Shown piece by piece: positions 43,706 through 54,103 of a DNA stretch of 64,000 nt. The notes beneath the pieces are model-generated. The model was not told the DNA's origin. It worked only from the letters and a program-made list of their open reading frames with translations, and searched no databases. Made by a program: the position numbers and the translations under genes. Source of the DNA: Chromatiaceae bacterium (GTDB lineage Bacteria > Pseudomonadota > Gammaproteobacteria > Chromatiales > Chromatiaceae). Numbering within the stretch: the stretch's first letter is position 1; each line of letters starts with the position of its first letter. The stretch lies in the NCBI GenBank assembly GCA_019356535.1, contig CP037918.1:1268315-1332314 (forward strand), written 5' to 3'.

Positions 43706-44260
43706 ATGGATGTCTGCCACCTTGCTGTCCGCGTGCGCGGGTTCAGCGTCATCGAGCTGTTCATCACCCTTGGCGTGATGATCATCCTGCTTGCCGCGGG
43801 AGTCCCGGCCTGGCGGCACCTTCAAGCAGACAACCGTCTGACCAGCGCGCAATGGATGTACGCACGCCTGCTATGCCTGGCGCGCAGCACGGCCATACAG
43901 CGTCGCCTGCCAACCGTGCTCTGCCCCAGCACCGATGGCCAGCAATGTCACCGCGACTACCGGCGCTGGCAGGAGGGCGCCCTGCTCTTCGCGGACGCCG
44001 ACGGTGACGGAAAACGCGATCGCGACGAACCCGTACTCGCCGTGCAGCAGGCGATCACGGGCGTGGTGGTCCAGAGCAGCAAGGGACGGCTCAGGGTACG
44101 CTTCCGCGCCAGCGGCGATGCTGTCGGCAGCAACCTGAGCCTGCGTTTCTGCTCGCCGGTCGATCCCGGCCTGAACCGTGCCCTGATCCTCTATGGCAGT
44201 GGCCGCCTGCGCAGCGCAAGACGTCTGCCCGATGACTTGCCGGTGGTGTGCACCGACTGA
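43706..44260 (+). CDS. GspH/FimT-type pseudopilin
   Basis: Prepilin-like protein of 184 residues. The class III signal is RVRGFSVIELFITLGVMIIL: cleavage after Gly, Phe+1, Glu+5 and a hydrophobic helix. The soluble part has AQWMYARLLCLARSTAIQRR and ALLFADADGDGKRDRDEPVL, typical of FimT/GspH minor pseudopilins. These initiate type IV pili or type II secretion pseudopili, and FimT can bind DNA during uptake. It stands alone here, without other pilin genes, so it probably works with a machine encoded elsewhere. Confidence 0.85.
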   Translation: MDVCHLAVRVRGFSVIELFITLGVMIILLAAGVPAWRHLQADNRLTSAQWMYARLLCLARSTAIQRRLPTVLCPSTDGQQCHRDYRRWQEGALLFADADGDGKRDRDEPVLAVQQAITGVVVQSSKGRLRVRFRASGDAVGSNLSLRFCSPVDPGLNRALILYGSGRLRSARRLPDDLPVVCTD

Positions 44261-44270
44261 ACGAACAGTC

Positions 44271-45578
44271 TTACAATCGCCAGAGATCGACTCCGGCTTG
44301 TGCGAAGCGCTTGCGGTCGAGCACGGATTTCACGTCCATCAGCACCGCGCCGGGCGCCATGATGGTGGCCAGGTCTTCCGGCCCCAGCGCGCGATAGGCC
44401 TGGTGCGCCACTGCCAGGATCACCGCGTCGGCCTCGGCCAGGTCTTCCCAGTCACACAGCTCGACACCGTATTCGGCCTGTGCCTCGGCCGGGTCGGCCA
44501 CCGGATCGTGCACCTGCACCTCGCAGCAGTACGAGGCCAGTTCGGTCAGGATGTCCTCGACCCGCGAGTTGCGCAGGTCTGGACAGTCTTCCTTGAAGGT
44601 CAGGCCCAGCACGATCACCCGGGCACCCGACACGCCGCGTCCGGCCTGGATCATGCGCTTGACCGTCTGCTCGGCGATGTACTTGCCCATGCCGTCGTTG
44701 ATCTGCCGGCCGGCCAGGATCACCTGCGGGTGGTGGCCCGCCGCCTCAGCCTTGTAGGTCAGGTAGTAGGGATCGACGCCGATGCAGTGCCCGCCGACCA
44801 GGCCCGGGCGGAACGGCAGGAAGTTCCACTTGGTGCCCGCCGCCTCCAGCACGTCCAGGGTGTCGATGCCCAGCTTGTGGAAGATCAGCGCCAGCTCGTT
44901 CATCAGCGCAATGTTGAGGTCCCGCTGGGTGTTCTCGATCACCTTCGCCGCTTCGGCGACCTTGATGCTGGCGGCGCGATGCACGCCAGCTTCCACCACG
45001 CTTTCGTACAGCGCCGCCACCCGCGCCAATGTCTCAGGGGTGTCGCCGGAGACCACCTTGACGATGGTCTCGAGCCGGTGAACCTTGTCGCCGGGGTTGA
45101 TACGCTCGGGCGAGTAGCCGACATGAAAACCCTCGCCCGTCGCCCCGTCGCGCCCCAGCCAGGTCAGACCCGAGTGCTGTTCGAGCAGGGGCACGCAGAC
45201 CTCCTCGGTGCAACCGGGAAAGACCGTGGACTCGAAGATCACCACGCTGCCGGGCTGCAAGTGCTCGCCCACGGTGCGGCAGGCGCTTTCCAGCGGACCG
45301 AGATCGGGGCGGTGAGCATCGTCGATGGGGGTCGGCACCGCCACCACGATCAGCCGTGCCTCGGCCAGGCGCGCCGGATCACTGGTGTATTCCAGTTGGG
45401 TAGCCGCGGCCAGGTCGTCCGATGTCACCTCGCCGCTGGGATCGCTTCCCTGGCGATAGTGCGCCAGCTTGCGCTCGTCCAGGTCGAAACCGATGGTCGG
45501 CCGCTGTCTGCCGAAAGCCACCGCCAATGGCAGGCCCACGTAGCCCAGGCCGACAACTGCGACCACGTCCCTTGTCAT
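44271..45578 (-). CDS. Nucleotide sugar dehydrogenase (TviB/WbpA-like)
   Basis: NAD-dependent four-electron dehydrogenase of 435 residues that oxidises a UDP-sugar (UDP-GlcNAc or UDP-GalNAc type) to the uronic acid. The Rossmann start is VVAVVGLGYVGLPLAVAFGR, the catalytic Cys is in LVGGHCIGVDPYYLTYKAE and the substrate Lys region is LTFKEDCPDLRNSRV. TviB-type enzymes serve capsule or O-antigen synthesis. It begins 1 nt after glnS with GGAGG 5 nt before its start, so it is cotranscribed with two tRNA synthetases. Confidence 0.9.
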   Translation of the reverse strand: MTRDVVAVVGLGYVGLPLAVAFGRQRPTIGFDLDERKLAHYRQGSDPSGEVTSDDLAAATQLEYTSDPARLAEARLIVVAVPTPIDDAHRPDLGPLESACRTVGEHLQPGSVVIFESTVFPGCTEEVCVPLLEQHSGLTWLGRDGATGEGFHVGYSPERINPGDKVHRLETIVKVVSGDTPETLARVAALYESVVEAGVHRAASIKVAEAAKVIENTQRDLNIALMNELALIFHKLGIDTLDVLEAAGTKWNFLPFRPGLVGGHCIGVDPYYLTYKAEAAGHHPQVILAGRQINDGMGKYIAEQTVKRMIQAGRGVSGARVIVLGLTFKEDCPDLRNSRVEDILTELASYCCEVQVHDPVADPAEAQAEYGVELCDWEDLAEADAVILAVAHQAYRALGPEDLATIMAPGAVLMDVKSVLDRKRFAQAGVDLWRL

Positions 45579-45579
45579 T

Positions 45580-47235
<1,656 letters not shown>

Positions 47236-47244
47236 GGGCGGGTC

Positions 47245-48645
47245 TCAGCGGTTGGAGCGGATGTGTTCTATGGCGCGGTCGATGCGGCGCAGGGTGGCCT
47301 CACGCCCCACCAGCCAGAGGGTCAGGTCGAGATCGGGCGAAGGCGAGCCGCCAGTGACCGCCACACGCAGCGGCATGGCCACCTTGCCGAACCCCACGCC
47401 CAGCGCCTCCACGGTATCGCTCACCGCCTGGTGAATGGGCTCACGCACCCAGTCGGCCAGCGCGGCCAGGCGCTCACGCACCGCGGCCAGCGCCTGATCA
47501 GCCTCGCCCTTGAAGGCCTTCTTTGCCGCCTTCTCGTCGTAGCTGTCGAAATCGCGGTAGTAGAAGGCCGAGATGCGCGCCAACTCGACCAGGGTGGTGG
47601 CGCGCTCGCGCTGCGCCTTGACCACCTCGACCAGGTCCGGCCCTTCGGACGGATCGATGCCCAGGTCGCCCAGGTGAGGCGAGAGCAGGTGAGCCACCCG
47701 TGCCGGGTCACTGTGCATGAGGTACTGCTGGTTCAGCCAGTCGAGCTTGGCCGTGTTGAAGGTGGACGGCGCGCGGTTGACGTTTTCCAGGTCGAACAGT
47801 TCGATCATCTCATCGAGCGAGAAGATCTCCTGGTCGCCGTGCGACCAGCCCAGGCGCACCAGGTAGTTGAGCAACGCCTCGGGCAGATATCCCTGTTCCT
47901 TGTATTGCATCACGCTCACCGCACCGTGGCGCTTGGACAGGCGACTGCCGTCCTCGCCAAGGATCATGGGCACGTGCGCGAAATGCGGCACGTCCCAGCC
48001 CAGGGCGCGGTACAGGTTGATCTGGCGCGGGGTGTTGTTGATGTGATCGTCGCCGCGGATCACGTGGCTGATGCCCATGTCATGATCGTCCACCACCACC
48101 GTCAGGTTGTAGGTGGGCGAGCCGTCGGAACGGCGGATGATCAGGTCATCGAGCTCCGTGTTGGCCACGCGGATGGGACCGCGGATGAGATCGTCGAACA
48201 CCACCTCGCCATCGACCGGGTTGCGGAAGCGGATCACGTGCGGCTCGTCGGCGCTCACCGCGCGGTCACGGCAGTGGCCGTCGTAACGCGGCTTCTGTTT
48301 CGCCGCCAGCTGCTGCTCGCGCAGCTCGTCCAGCCGTTCCTTCGAGCAATTGCAGCGGTAGGCCAGGCCGCGCTCCAGCAACTGCTCGATCACCTCGTCA
48401 TAGCGATCGAAACGGTGTGTCTGGTAGAAGGGGCCCTCGTCGTATTCCAGCCCCAGCCAGGTCATGCCCTCGAGGATGGCGTTGACCGATTCCTCGGTGG
48501 AGCGCTCGCGGTCGGTATCCTCGATGCGCAGCACGAAACGGCCGCCGTGACGGCGCGCGTACAGCCAGGAGAACAGTGCCGTGCGGGCACCGCCCACGTG
48601 CAGGTAGCCGGTGGGGCTGGGGGCGAAACGGGTCTTGATGGTCAT
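47245..48645 (-). CDS. gltX: Glutamyl-tRNA synthetase
   Basis: Class I synthetase of 466 residues. The HIGH-equivalent is [20 protein letters not shown], the KMSKS loop is [15 protein letters not shown], and [15 protein letters not shown] is near residue 100 where Zn-binding cysteines occur in many GltX (here only C-N-C remains). It charges tRNA-Glu. First gene of a gltX-glnS-dehydrogenase run. Confidence 0.95.
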   Translation of the reverse strand: MTIKTRFAPSPTGYLHVGGARTALFSWLYARRHGGRFVLRIEDTDRERSTEESVNAILEGMTWLGLEYDEGPFYQTHRFDRYDEVIEQLLERGLAYRCNCSKERLDELREQQLAAKQKPRYDGHCRDRAVSADEPHVIRFRNPVDGEVVFDDLIRGPIRVANTELDDLIIRRSDGSPTYNLTVVVDDHDMGISHVIRGDDHINNTPRQINLYRALGWDVPHFAHVPMILGEDGSRLSKRHGAVSVMQYKEQGYLPEALLNYLVRLGWSHGDQEIFSLDEMIELFDLENVNRAPSTFNTAKLDWLNQQYLMHSDPARVAHLLSPHLGDLGIDPSEGPDLVEVVKAQRERATTLVELARISAFYYRDFDSYDEKAAKKAFKGEADQALAAVRERLAALADWVREPIHQAVSDTVEALGVGFGKVAMPLRVAVTGGSPSPDLDLTLWLVGREATLRRIDRAIEHIRSNR

Positions 48646-48718
48646 GATGTGACTTCAGTGGCAAACGAAGAGCGCTATTTTACCGGAAATCGCCTCCGAC
48701 CCGTGACGCGATATGCTC

Positions 48719-48742
48719 CTCGCCCCGCCCGTGCGGGGCGAG
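48719..48742. terminator. GC-rich hairpin after the cytochrome P460 gene
   Basis: CTCGCCCCGC (48719-48728), loop CCGT, GCGGGGCGAG (48733-48742): a perfect 10-bp stem just after the P460 stop on the minus strand and before gltX. There is no clear T-run. Confidence 0.42.
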
Positions 48743-48749
48743 TCCAGGA

Positions 48750-49331
48750 TCAACGCGCGTAGCGGTCGTGGTTGAATACCAGGTCATCGCCGGGAGCGGT
48801 GCGATGACAGGCGATGCAGCCCTTGGTCGAACCCTTGGCGACGCGTCCCACCAGAGCCATCCCTTCGGGGTTCTTCAATACGCTGCCATCCGCTGCGTAC
48901 TTGACCCAGAACCAGTCGCGATTGAGCGGATCATAGCCCGGGCGTTTGAACATCACGGTGACCGCCTTCAGGTAACGCTCGGGCGTGTTGGCGACCGTCG
49001 CCTTGCTCGCACCCTGACCACCGTAATTGCGCTTGACGATCACCGGCCCGGTCTCGTGACCCACGCGAATGACGGCATCCAGGGTGTCCAGTATGGCGCC
49101 ATGCGGATGGGTGCCGGTGTAGGGCGTGCCGTGAATCGCGTTCTTGCCGACCAGGCGCAGCTGGCGCAAGTGTTGCCAGAGCGCCTGGGCATAACGCAGA
49201 TCCTCGGCGGTACCGAAAGGCGCTCCCGACGCCTGTGGCGATCGTTCGGTGTTCCCATCCGGGGCGGCGCAGGCCGCAGTCACCAGTGATACCGCGACCA
49301 GGGCCAGTAGGTTCGATCGGATGTGTTTCAT
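48750..49331 (-). CDS. Cytochrome P460-family lipoprotein
   Basis: Envelope c-type cytochrome of 193 residues. The signal ends in a likely lipobox (ALVAVSLVTAACAAPDG). The domain has AVTVMFKRPGYDPLNRDWFW, VKYAADGSVLKN and the haem motif C-x-x-C-H in STKGCIACHRTAPGDDLVF, all in the P460 order. Characterised P460 proteins oxidise hydroxylamine or related nitrogen compounds; some relatives bind NO. Whether the crosslinking Lys is present cannot be judged by eye. ATG 49331 has GAAGGG 8 nt upstream. Confidence 0.83.
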   Translation of the reverse strand: MKHIRSNLLALVAVSLVTAACAAPDGNTERSPQASGAPFGTAEDLRYAQALWQHLRQLRLVGKNAIHGTPYTGTHPHGAILDTLDAVIRVGHETGPVIVKRNYGGQGASKATVANTPERYLKAVTVMFKRPGYDPLNRDWFWVKYAADGSVLKNPEGMALVGRVAKGSTKGCIACHRTAPGDDLVFNHDRYAR

Positions 49332-49628
49332 GACGGTTTCCCTTCTGTGGCGACATGGATGACGCGAAGGATGCCGGTTGCCGCCAGATCGTCCGCCTCC
49401 GCCAACAAGACCCGCTGGATGCACAAAGCATTTCCTCGTTGCGGCACCGGGCGATCACCGCGGTGCAGCCATGGCCGGCAGGCTGCCTTCGAAGCAGGCC
49501 GGCAACAGCGTGCTCTCGTCGGGGACCAGCGGGCGTTCTATTACCCGGTGATTACCGAGGATAGGCGTCGCGGCTGCCGTGCCGCTGGCTTCAAGTTGTT
49601 ACAATTCACCTTTTCGGGATCCCCAGCC

Positions 49629-49865
49629 ATGCGTGACTTGCTCGCCCGTATTCCCTTTCATATTGCCCTGATGGTCGCCCTTACCCTGGGGCTGGCGCCC
49701 TTCGTGCCCGAGCCGCACGTCTGGGAGAAGCTGCGCATGCTCACAGAGGGCAGCCTGCGACGACCCATCGACATCTTCGACCTGTGTCTGCACGGTGCCC
49801 CCTGGCTGCTGCTGTTCGCCAAGATTGCGCTGGGCCAGTTCTCCAAGCAGCGGGCAGGACACTGA
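49629..49865 (+). CDS. Small two-helix membrane protein
   Basis: Protein of 78 residues with two hydrophobic segments (IPFHIALMVALTLGLAPFVP and HGAPWLLLFAKIALGQF) and a conserved-looking middle, EKLRMLTEGSLRRPIDIFDL. Similar short proteins are often labelled RND transporter in databases, which the size does not support. No ribosome binding site is obvious. It ends 2 nt before the DUF2889 gene. Confidence 0.72.
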   Translation: MRDLLARIPFHIALMVALTLGLAPFVPEPHVWEKLRMLTEGSLRRPIDIFDLCLHGAPWLLLFAKIALGQFSKQRAGH

Positions 49866-49867
49866 GC

Positions 49868-50419
49868 ATGCCGCTGCCGCCGCCCGCCAAACGCGAGCCG
49901 TTGCACACACGGCAGATCGTCTGCCGAGGCTACCGTCGCGCCGACGGTCTGTGGGACATCGACGCCCATCTGCGCGACACTCGCGACGAGCCCCTGCAGA
50001 CCTTCGGCCGGGGCGAGATCCCACCCGGTGAACCGCTGCACGAGATGTGGATGCGTCTGACCGTGGACGACGAGCTGACCGTGATTGACATCCGCGCGAG
50101 CATCGAGCAGGCCCCCTACCCCGCCTGCCCGCACTTCCCGGCCGAGCGCTTCGAGAAATTGATCGGCCAGCGCATTGCCCCCGGCTGGACAGCGCGGGTA
50201 CGCCTGGCCCTCGGTGGGGTTCACGGTTGTACCCACCTGGTGGAGCTGCTGGGCCCGCTGGCTACCACGGCCATCCAGACGGTCTATGCCTGGCGCGGCG
50301 AGTCGCTGGACGGTCACCAGCACCAGCCGCCCGAGGACTTCATCGACAGTTGTCACAGCCTGGTCGCCGATGGCGAGGTGGCGCGGCGGCTGTGGCCTGG
50401 ACGCAGCGATGACGACTGA
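49868..50419 (+). CDS. DUF2889 domain protein
   Basis: Protein of 183 residues matching the DUF2889 pattern: REPLHTRQIVCRGYRRADGL, WDIDAHLRDTRDEPL, ELTVIDIRASIEQAPYPACP and GGVHGCTHLVELLGPLATTA. The function is unknown. It overlaps the U32 protein gene by 11 nt and is probably in one operon with the small membrane protein upstream. Confidence 0.85.
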   Translation: MPLPPPAKREPLHTRQIVCRGYRRADGLWDIDAHLRDTRDEPLQTFGRGEIPPGEPLHEMWMRLTVDDELTVIDIRASIEQAPYPACPHFPAERFEKLIGQRIAPGWTARVRLALGGVHGCTHLVELLGPLATTAIQTVYAWRGESLDGHQHQPPEDFIDSCHSLVADGEVARRLWPGRSDDD

Positions 50420-53021
50420 ACAGCTCCCCGAACTGCTCGCCCCGGCCGGCGGCCTGCCCCAGCTCGAGGCGGCCGTGCATGCCGGCGCCGACGCGGTGTA
50501 CTTCGGTCTGGACCGCGGCTTCAACGCCCGCCGGCGCGCCACCGGCATCAGCACGGACGCGCTCGAGGCGGTGATGGAGAAACTGCACCGCCACGGTCGC
50601 AAGGGCTACCTGGCGCTCAACACCCTGGTGTTCGACGAGGAGCTGCCCGAGATCGAGGAACAGATCCGCCATGCCGCCCGTTGCGGGGTGGACGCGCTGA
50701 TCGTGCAGGACATCGGCCTGGCACGGCTGGCGCGCGCCGTCGCGCCCGCCCTGCCCCTGCACGCCAGTACCCAGATGTCGATCACCGATGCCGAGGGCGT
50801 AGCCTTTGCGCAGTCACTCGGCCTCTCGCGGGTGGTGCTGGGACGTGAGCTGTCCATCAAGGACATCGCTGCCATCGCCGACGCGACCGCGGTGGAACTC
50901 GAGGTCTTCGTGCATGGCGCCCTGTGCGTCAGCTACAGCGGACAGTGCTTCTCCAGCGAGGCCTGGGGCGGGCGCTCGGCCAACCGCGGCCAGTGTGCCC
51001 AGTCCTGCCGCCTGCCCTACGGCCTGCTGGTGGACGGCGAACTGCACGAACAGGGCGGCTTCGACTACCTGCTCTCGCCGCAGGATCTGATGGCCCTGCC
51101 CCTGCTGCCGCGCCTGCTGCGCGCCGGGGTGCGCAGCCTCAAGATCGAGGGACGACTCAAGGGGGCCGAATATGTCACGCGCACGGTGCGCGCCTACCGC
51201 CAGGCCCTCGACCGGCTGCTGGCCGGCCAATCGGCCGACGAAGAAGAACTGGTGATCGACCGCGACACCCGGCGCGGCCTGGCGCAGATCTTCTCGCGCG
51301 GCCAGGACGAACGGCACGATGGTCTCACCCCGGGTTTCCTGCTCGGTTCGCGTCACCAGGAACTGGTGATCGGCCGCAACCCGCGCCACCGCGGCCTGCA
51401 CCTGGGCCGGGTCGAGGCGGTGCTGGCTGACGGGGTGCGCCTGCGCCTGCACAACCCGGTCAAGCCCGGTGACGGAGTGGTATTCGACGGCGGTCGTCCG
51501 CAGCGACACGAGCCGGGCGGGCACGTGCGCCGGATCGAGCGCCGCGGTGAACGTATCCGCGAGGAGATCGACCGCGGCGAGGTGGTGCTGCGCTTCGGCC
51601 CCGGATTTCGCGCCACGGACATCGCGCCCGGCGACCATGTCTGGCGCACCCGCGACACGGCCAGCGACCGCGGCCCGGTGCTGCGCCCGGCCGAGGCCGT
51701 GCGCCTGCCCCTGCGCATCGAGTTGAGCGGCGCAGCCGGCGAACCGCTACGCATCCGTCTCACAACACCCGACGGCCGCCAGGCCGAGGCCGCCAGCCGC
51801 ACCCCCCTGCAGGCCGCCGAACGCCACCCACTGGACGAAGCGGCCCTGAAGCGCGCCATCGGTGAGCTGGGAGACACCCCCTTCCGCATCGCGCACTGGC
51901 AACAGGACCTGGCCGACGGCCTGTTCCTGCCCCTGGGCGAGATCAAGCAGACCCGGCGCGCGGCGGTCGGGGCCCTGCTCGAACAGATGACCCGGCACCA
52001 GCACGACCGCGAGCTGGCCTCGGCGCCGGTGCTGCCGGTACTGCTGTCCGAGGCCGGCCCTCCGTCGCCGCCCACCCGGCCCGCCCTGTCGCTGCTGTGC
52101 CGCACCGCCGAGCAGGTCGAGGCCGCGCTGGCGCTGGACGACATCGACGAGATCCAGGTCGACTTCCTCGAGGTGCACGGACTCAAGGACGCCTGCCAGC
52201 GTATCCGCACCGCCGGTCGTCGCCTGGTGGTCGCCGCCCCGCGCATCTTCAAGCCCGGTGAGCAGCGCCTGGTCCGCTACCTGCTGCACCTGCAACCCGA
52301 TGCCCTGCTGGTACGCTCGGCTGGCCTGTTGCAGCGCCTGCACGCCCTGGGCGGCGAAGGCGCCGCCTTCGACGAGACGGTGTGCATTCCCGCGCTGTAC
52401 GGCGACTTCTCGCTGAATGCCGCCAACCGGCTGAGCGCCCACCAGCTGCTGGACCTCGGCCTGGCGCGCCTGGCTCCGACCCACGATCTGAATGCCCGGC
52501 AGATCGCCGCCCTGGCCGCCGGTCTGCCGGAGGCCCGGCGCGCCTGTATCGAGGTGGTGGCACACCAGCACCTGCCCATCTTCCATACCGAGCACTGTGC
52601 CTTCGCGCGCTTCCTGTCCACGGGCAACGACTACCGTGACTGTGGCCGCCCCTGCGAGCGCCACCGGGTGCACCTGCGCGACCCGAAAGGTCAGGACCAC
52701 CTGTTGCTCGCCGACGTCGGTTGCCGCAACACCCTGTTCAATGCCCAGGCCCAGTCGGCCGCCGGACATCTCGCCGATCTGCTGGCAGCCGGCATCCGCC
52801 ACTATCGCATCGAACTGGTAGACGAACCCGGCGACCAGGTGGCGGACATCGTGGCGGGCTACCGCGCATTGCTCGATGGTCGCCTCTCGGCCACCGCCCT
52901 GCTGCATCGCCTGCAACAGGTGCCCGATGCCAATGGCCGCGCTCAGGGCGTGGGCAGCGGTTCGCTGGCAGTGCGCGTGGAACCCCCCCGGACGGCCATG
53001 AAGCGTCCTACCGCGCGTTGA
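50409..53021 (+). CDS. rlhA: Peptidase U32 family protein, RlhA-like, with extended C-terminus
   Basis: Protein of 870 residues. The U32 core is clear: LPELLAPAGGLPQLEAAVHA, LHASTQMSITDAEGVAFAQ, EVFVHGALCVSYSGQCFSSE and the Cys pair in NRGQCAQSCRLPYGLL. Later come the DUF3656-like barrel insert and a second Cys cluster (FHTEHCAFARFL, YRDCGRPCERHRVHL, VGCRNTLFNAQ). RlhA in E. coli hydroxylates C2501 of 23S rRNA with prephenate-dependent chemistry; this longer form resembles that group. A collagenase-like protease role is the older view. ATG 50409 overlaps the upstream gene. Confidence 0.85.
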   Translation: MTTEQLPELLAPAGGLPQLEAAVHAGADAVYFGLDRGFNARRRATGISTDALEAVMEKLHRHGRKGYLALNTLVFDEELPEIEEQIRHAARCGVDALIVQDIGLARLARAVAPALPLHASTQMSITDAEGVAFAQSLGLSRVVLGRELSIKDIAAIADATAVELEVFVHGALCVSYSGQCFSSEAWGGRSANRGQCAQSCRLPYGLLVDGELHEQGGFDYLLSPQDLMALPLLPRLLRAGVRSLKIEGRLKGAEYVTRTVRAYRQALDRLLAGQSADEEELVIDRDTRRGLAQIFSRGQDERHDGLTPGFLLGSRHQELVIGRNPRHRGLHLGRVEAVLADGVRLRLHNPVKPGDGVVFDGGRPQRHEPGGHVRRIERRGERIREEIDRGEVVLRFGPGFRATDIAPGDHVWRTRDTASDRGPVLRPAEAVRLPLRIELSGAAGEPLRIRLTTPDGRQAEAASRTPLQAAERHPLDEAALKRAIGELGDTPFRIAHWQQDLADGLFLPLGEIKQTRRAAVGALLEQMTRHQHDRELASAPVLPVLLSEAGPPSPPTRPALSLLCRTAEQVEAALALDDIDEIQVDFLEVHGLKDACQRIRTAGRRLVVAAPRIFKPGEQRLVRYLLHLQPDALLVRSAGLLQRLHALGGEGAAFDETVCIPALYGDFSLNAANRLSAHQLLDLGLARLAPTHDLNARQIAALAAGLPEARRACIEVVAHQHLPIFHTEHCAFARFLSTGNDYRDCGRPCERHRVHLRDPKGQDHLLLADVGCRNTLFNAQAQSAAGHLADLLAAGIRHYRIELVDEPGDQVADIVAGYRALLDGRLSATALLHRLQQVPDANGRAQGVGSGSLAVRVEPPRTAMKRPTAR

Positions 53022-53029
53022 AGTGCCAC

Positions 53030-53920
53030 ATGAGCCCGCATCATCACCATCACCACGATCACCACACAGCGGACAAACGCATCGGCCTGGCGTTTGTCCT
53101 GAACCTGACGTTCACGGTCATCGAGGTGGTTGGCGGACTGCTCACCAACAGCACCGCCATCCTCGCCGACGCGGTGCACGACCTGGGCGATTCGCTGGCG
53201 ATCGGCCTGGCTTGGCTGCTGGCGCGTCTGGGGCGTCGCCCGGCGAGCGGCCGCTACACCTACGGCTACCAGCGACTGTCGCTACTCGGTGCACTGATCA
53301 ACGCCCTGGTGCTGATCGCCGGCAGCCTGTGGGTACTGTCCGAAGCGATCTCCCGGCTGGCCGACCCGCCCATGCCGCATGCGGTGGGCATGACCTGGCT
53401 GGCGGTACTGGGCATCGTGGTGAACGGCGCGGCGGCCTGGAGCCTGCACGGCGGCAGGAGCCTCAACGAGCGGGTGCTCAACTGGCACCTGCTCGAGGAC
53501 GTGCTCGGCTGGGTGGCGGTGCTGATCGTGGGCATCGTGCTGCAGTTTGTCGACTGGCCCATCCTCGACCCACTGCTGTCGGTCGCCTTCACCCTGTTCA
53601 TTCTGTTCAACGTGCTGCGCAACCTGCGCGAGACCCTGCGCCTGTTCCTGCAGGGGGTGCCGGACGACGCGTTGGTAGAGACGGTGCACGAGAAGCTGCT
53701 GGCCCTGCCGCACGTGGTGGACGTGCATCACCTGCACCTGTGGTCGCTGGACGGCGAGCACCACGTGCTGACCGCCCACCTGGTGCTGGACATCCCCATC
53801 AGCGCCGAGAGTCAGCGCGAGATCAAGGAGGCCATCCGCGAGACCTGCCGCGACTGCGGCATCGGCCACACCACCATCGAGCTGGAACAGGCCGACGAGA
53901 CCTGCCGGCATGAGCCGTGA
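53030..53920 (+). CDS. Cation diffusion facilitator, ZitB-like metal exporter
   Basis: CDF transporter of 296 residues, exporting Zn(II) or similar ions for protons. The N-terminus is His-rich (SPHHHHHHDHHTADKR). Six helices are predicted; metal-site residues are in ILADAVHDLGDSLAIGLAW (helix II) and NWHLLEDVLGWVAVLIVG (helix V). The C-terminal cytosolic domain (HVVDVHHLHLWSLDGEHHVL) is complete. It starts 8 nt after the U32 gene. Confidence 0.92.
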   Translation: MSPHHHHHHDHHTADKRIGLAFVLNLTFTVIEVVGGLLTNSTAILADAVHDLGDSLAIGLAWLLARLGRRPASGRYTYGYQRLSLLGALINALVLIAGSLWVLSEAISRLADPPMPHAVGMTWLAVLGIVVNGAAAWSLHGGRSLNERVLNWHLLEDVLGWVAVLIVGIVLQFVDWPILDPLLSVAFTLFILFNVLRNLRETLRLFLQGVPDDALVETVHEKLLALPHVVDVHHLHLWSLDGEHHVLTAHLVLDIPISAESQREIKEAIRETCRDCGIGHTTIELEQADETCRHEP

Positions 53921-53933
53921 GCCGACAGGCGCG

Positions 53934-54103
53934 CTAGCAGCCTGTCGGACTTAACGCTGTCCGGCTGCAAATCCGCGGATAGCGATCAACTGAGCTTATC
54001 GAATTCGTCAAATAGGTCCGCTATTCTCCTCAATTCGAATAAGCTCATTTGATCCGCTCCCGCGAATTTTCGCTTCGAACGGTTAAGTCCGACAAGCTGC
54101 TAG
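53934..54103. mobile_element. MITE-like inverted-repeat element, 170 bp
   Basis: Terminal inverted repeats of 22 bp with one mismatch lie at 53934-53955 and 54082-54103 (CTAGCAGCCTGTCGGACTTA against TAAGTCCGACAAGCTGCTAG). Internal arms also pair: CAACTGAGCTTATCGAATTC (53987-54006) with AATTCGAATAAGCTCATTTG (54032-54051), so nearly the whole element folds back. It has no coding capacity. CTAG at both ends could be a YTAR-type target duplication as made by some IS5-family elements. The right end provides the stop codon of the neighbouring aminotransferase. Confidence 0.72.
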
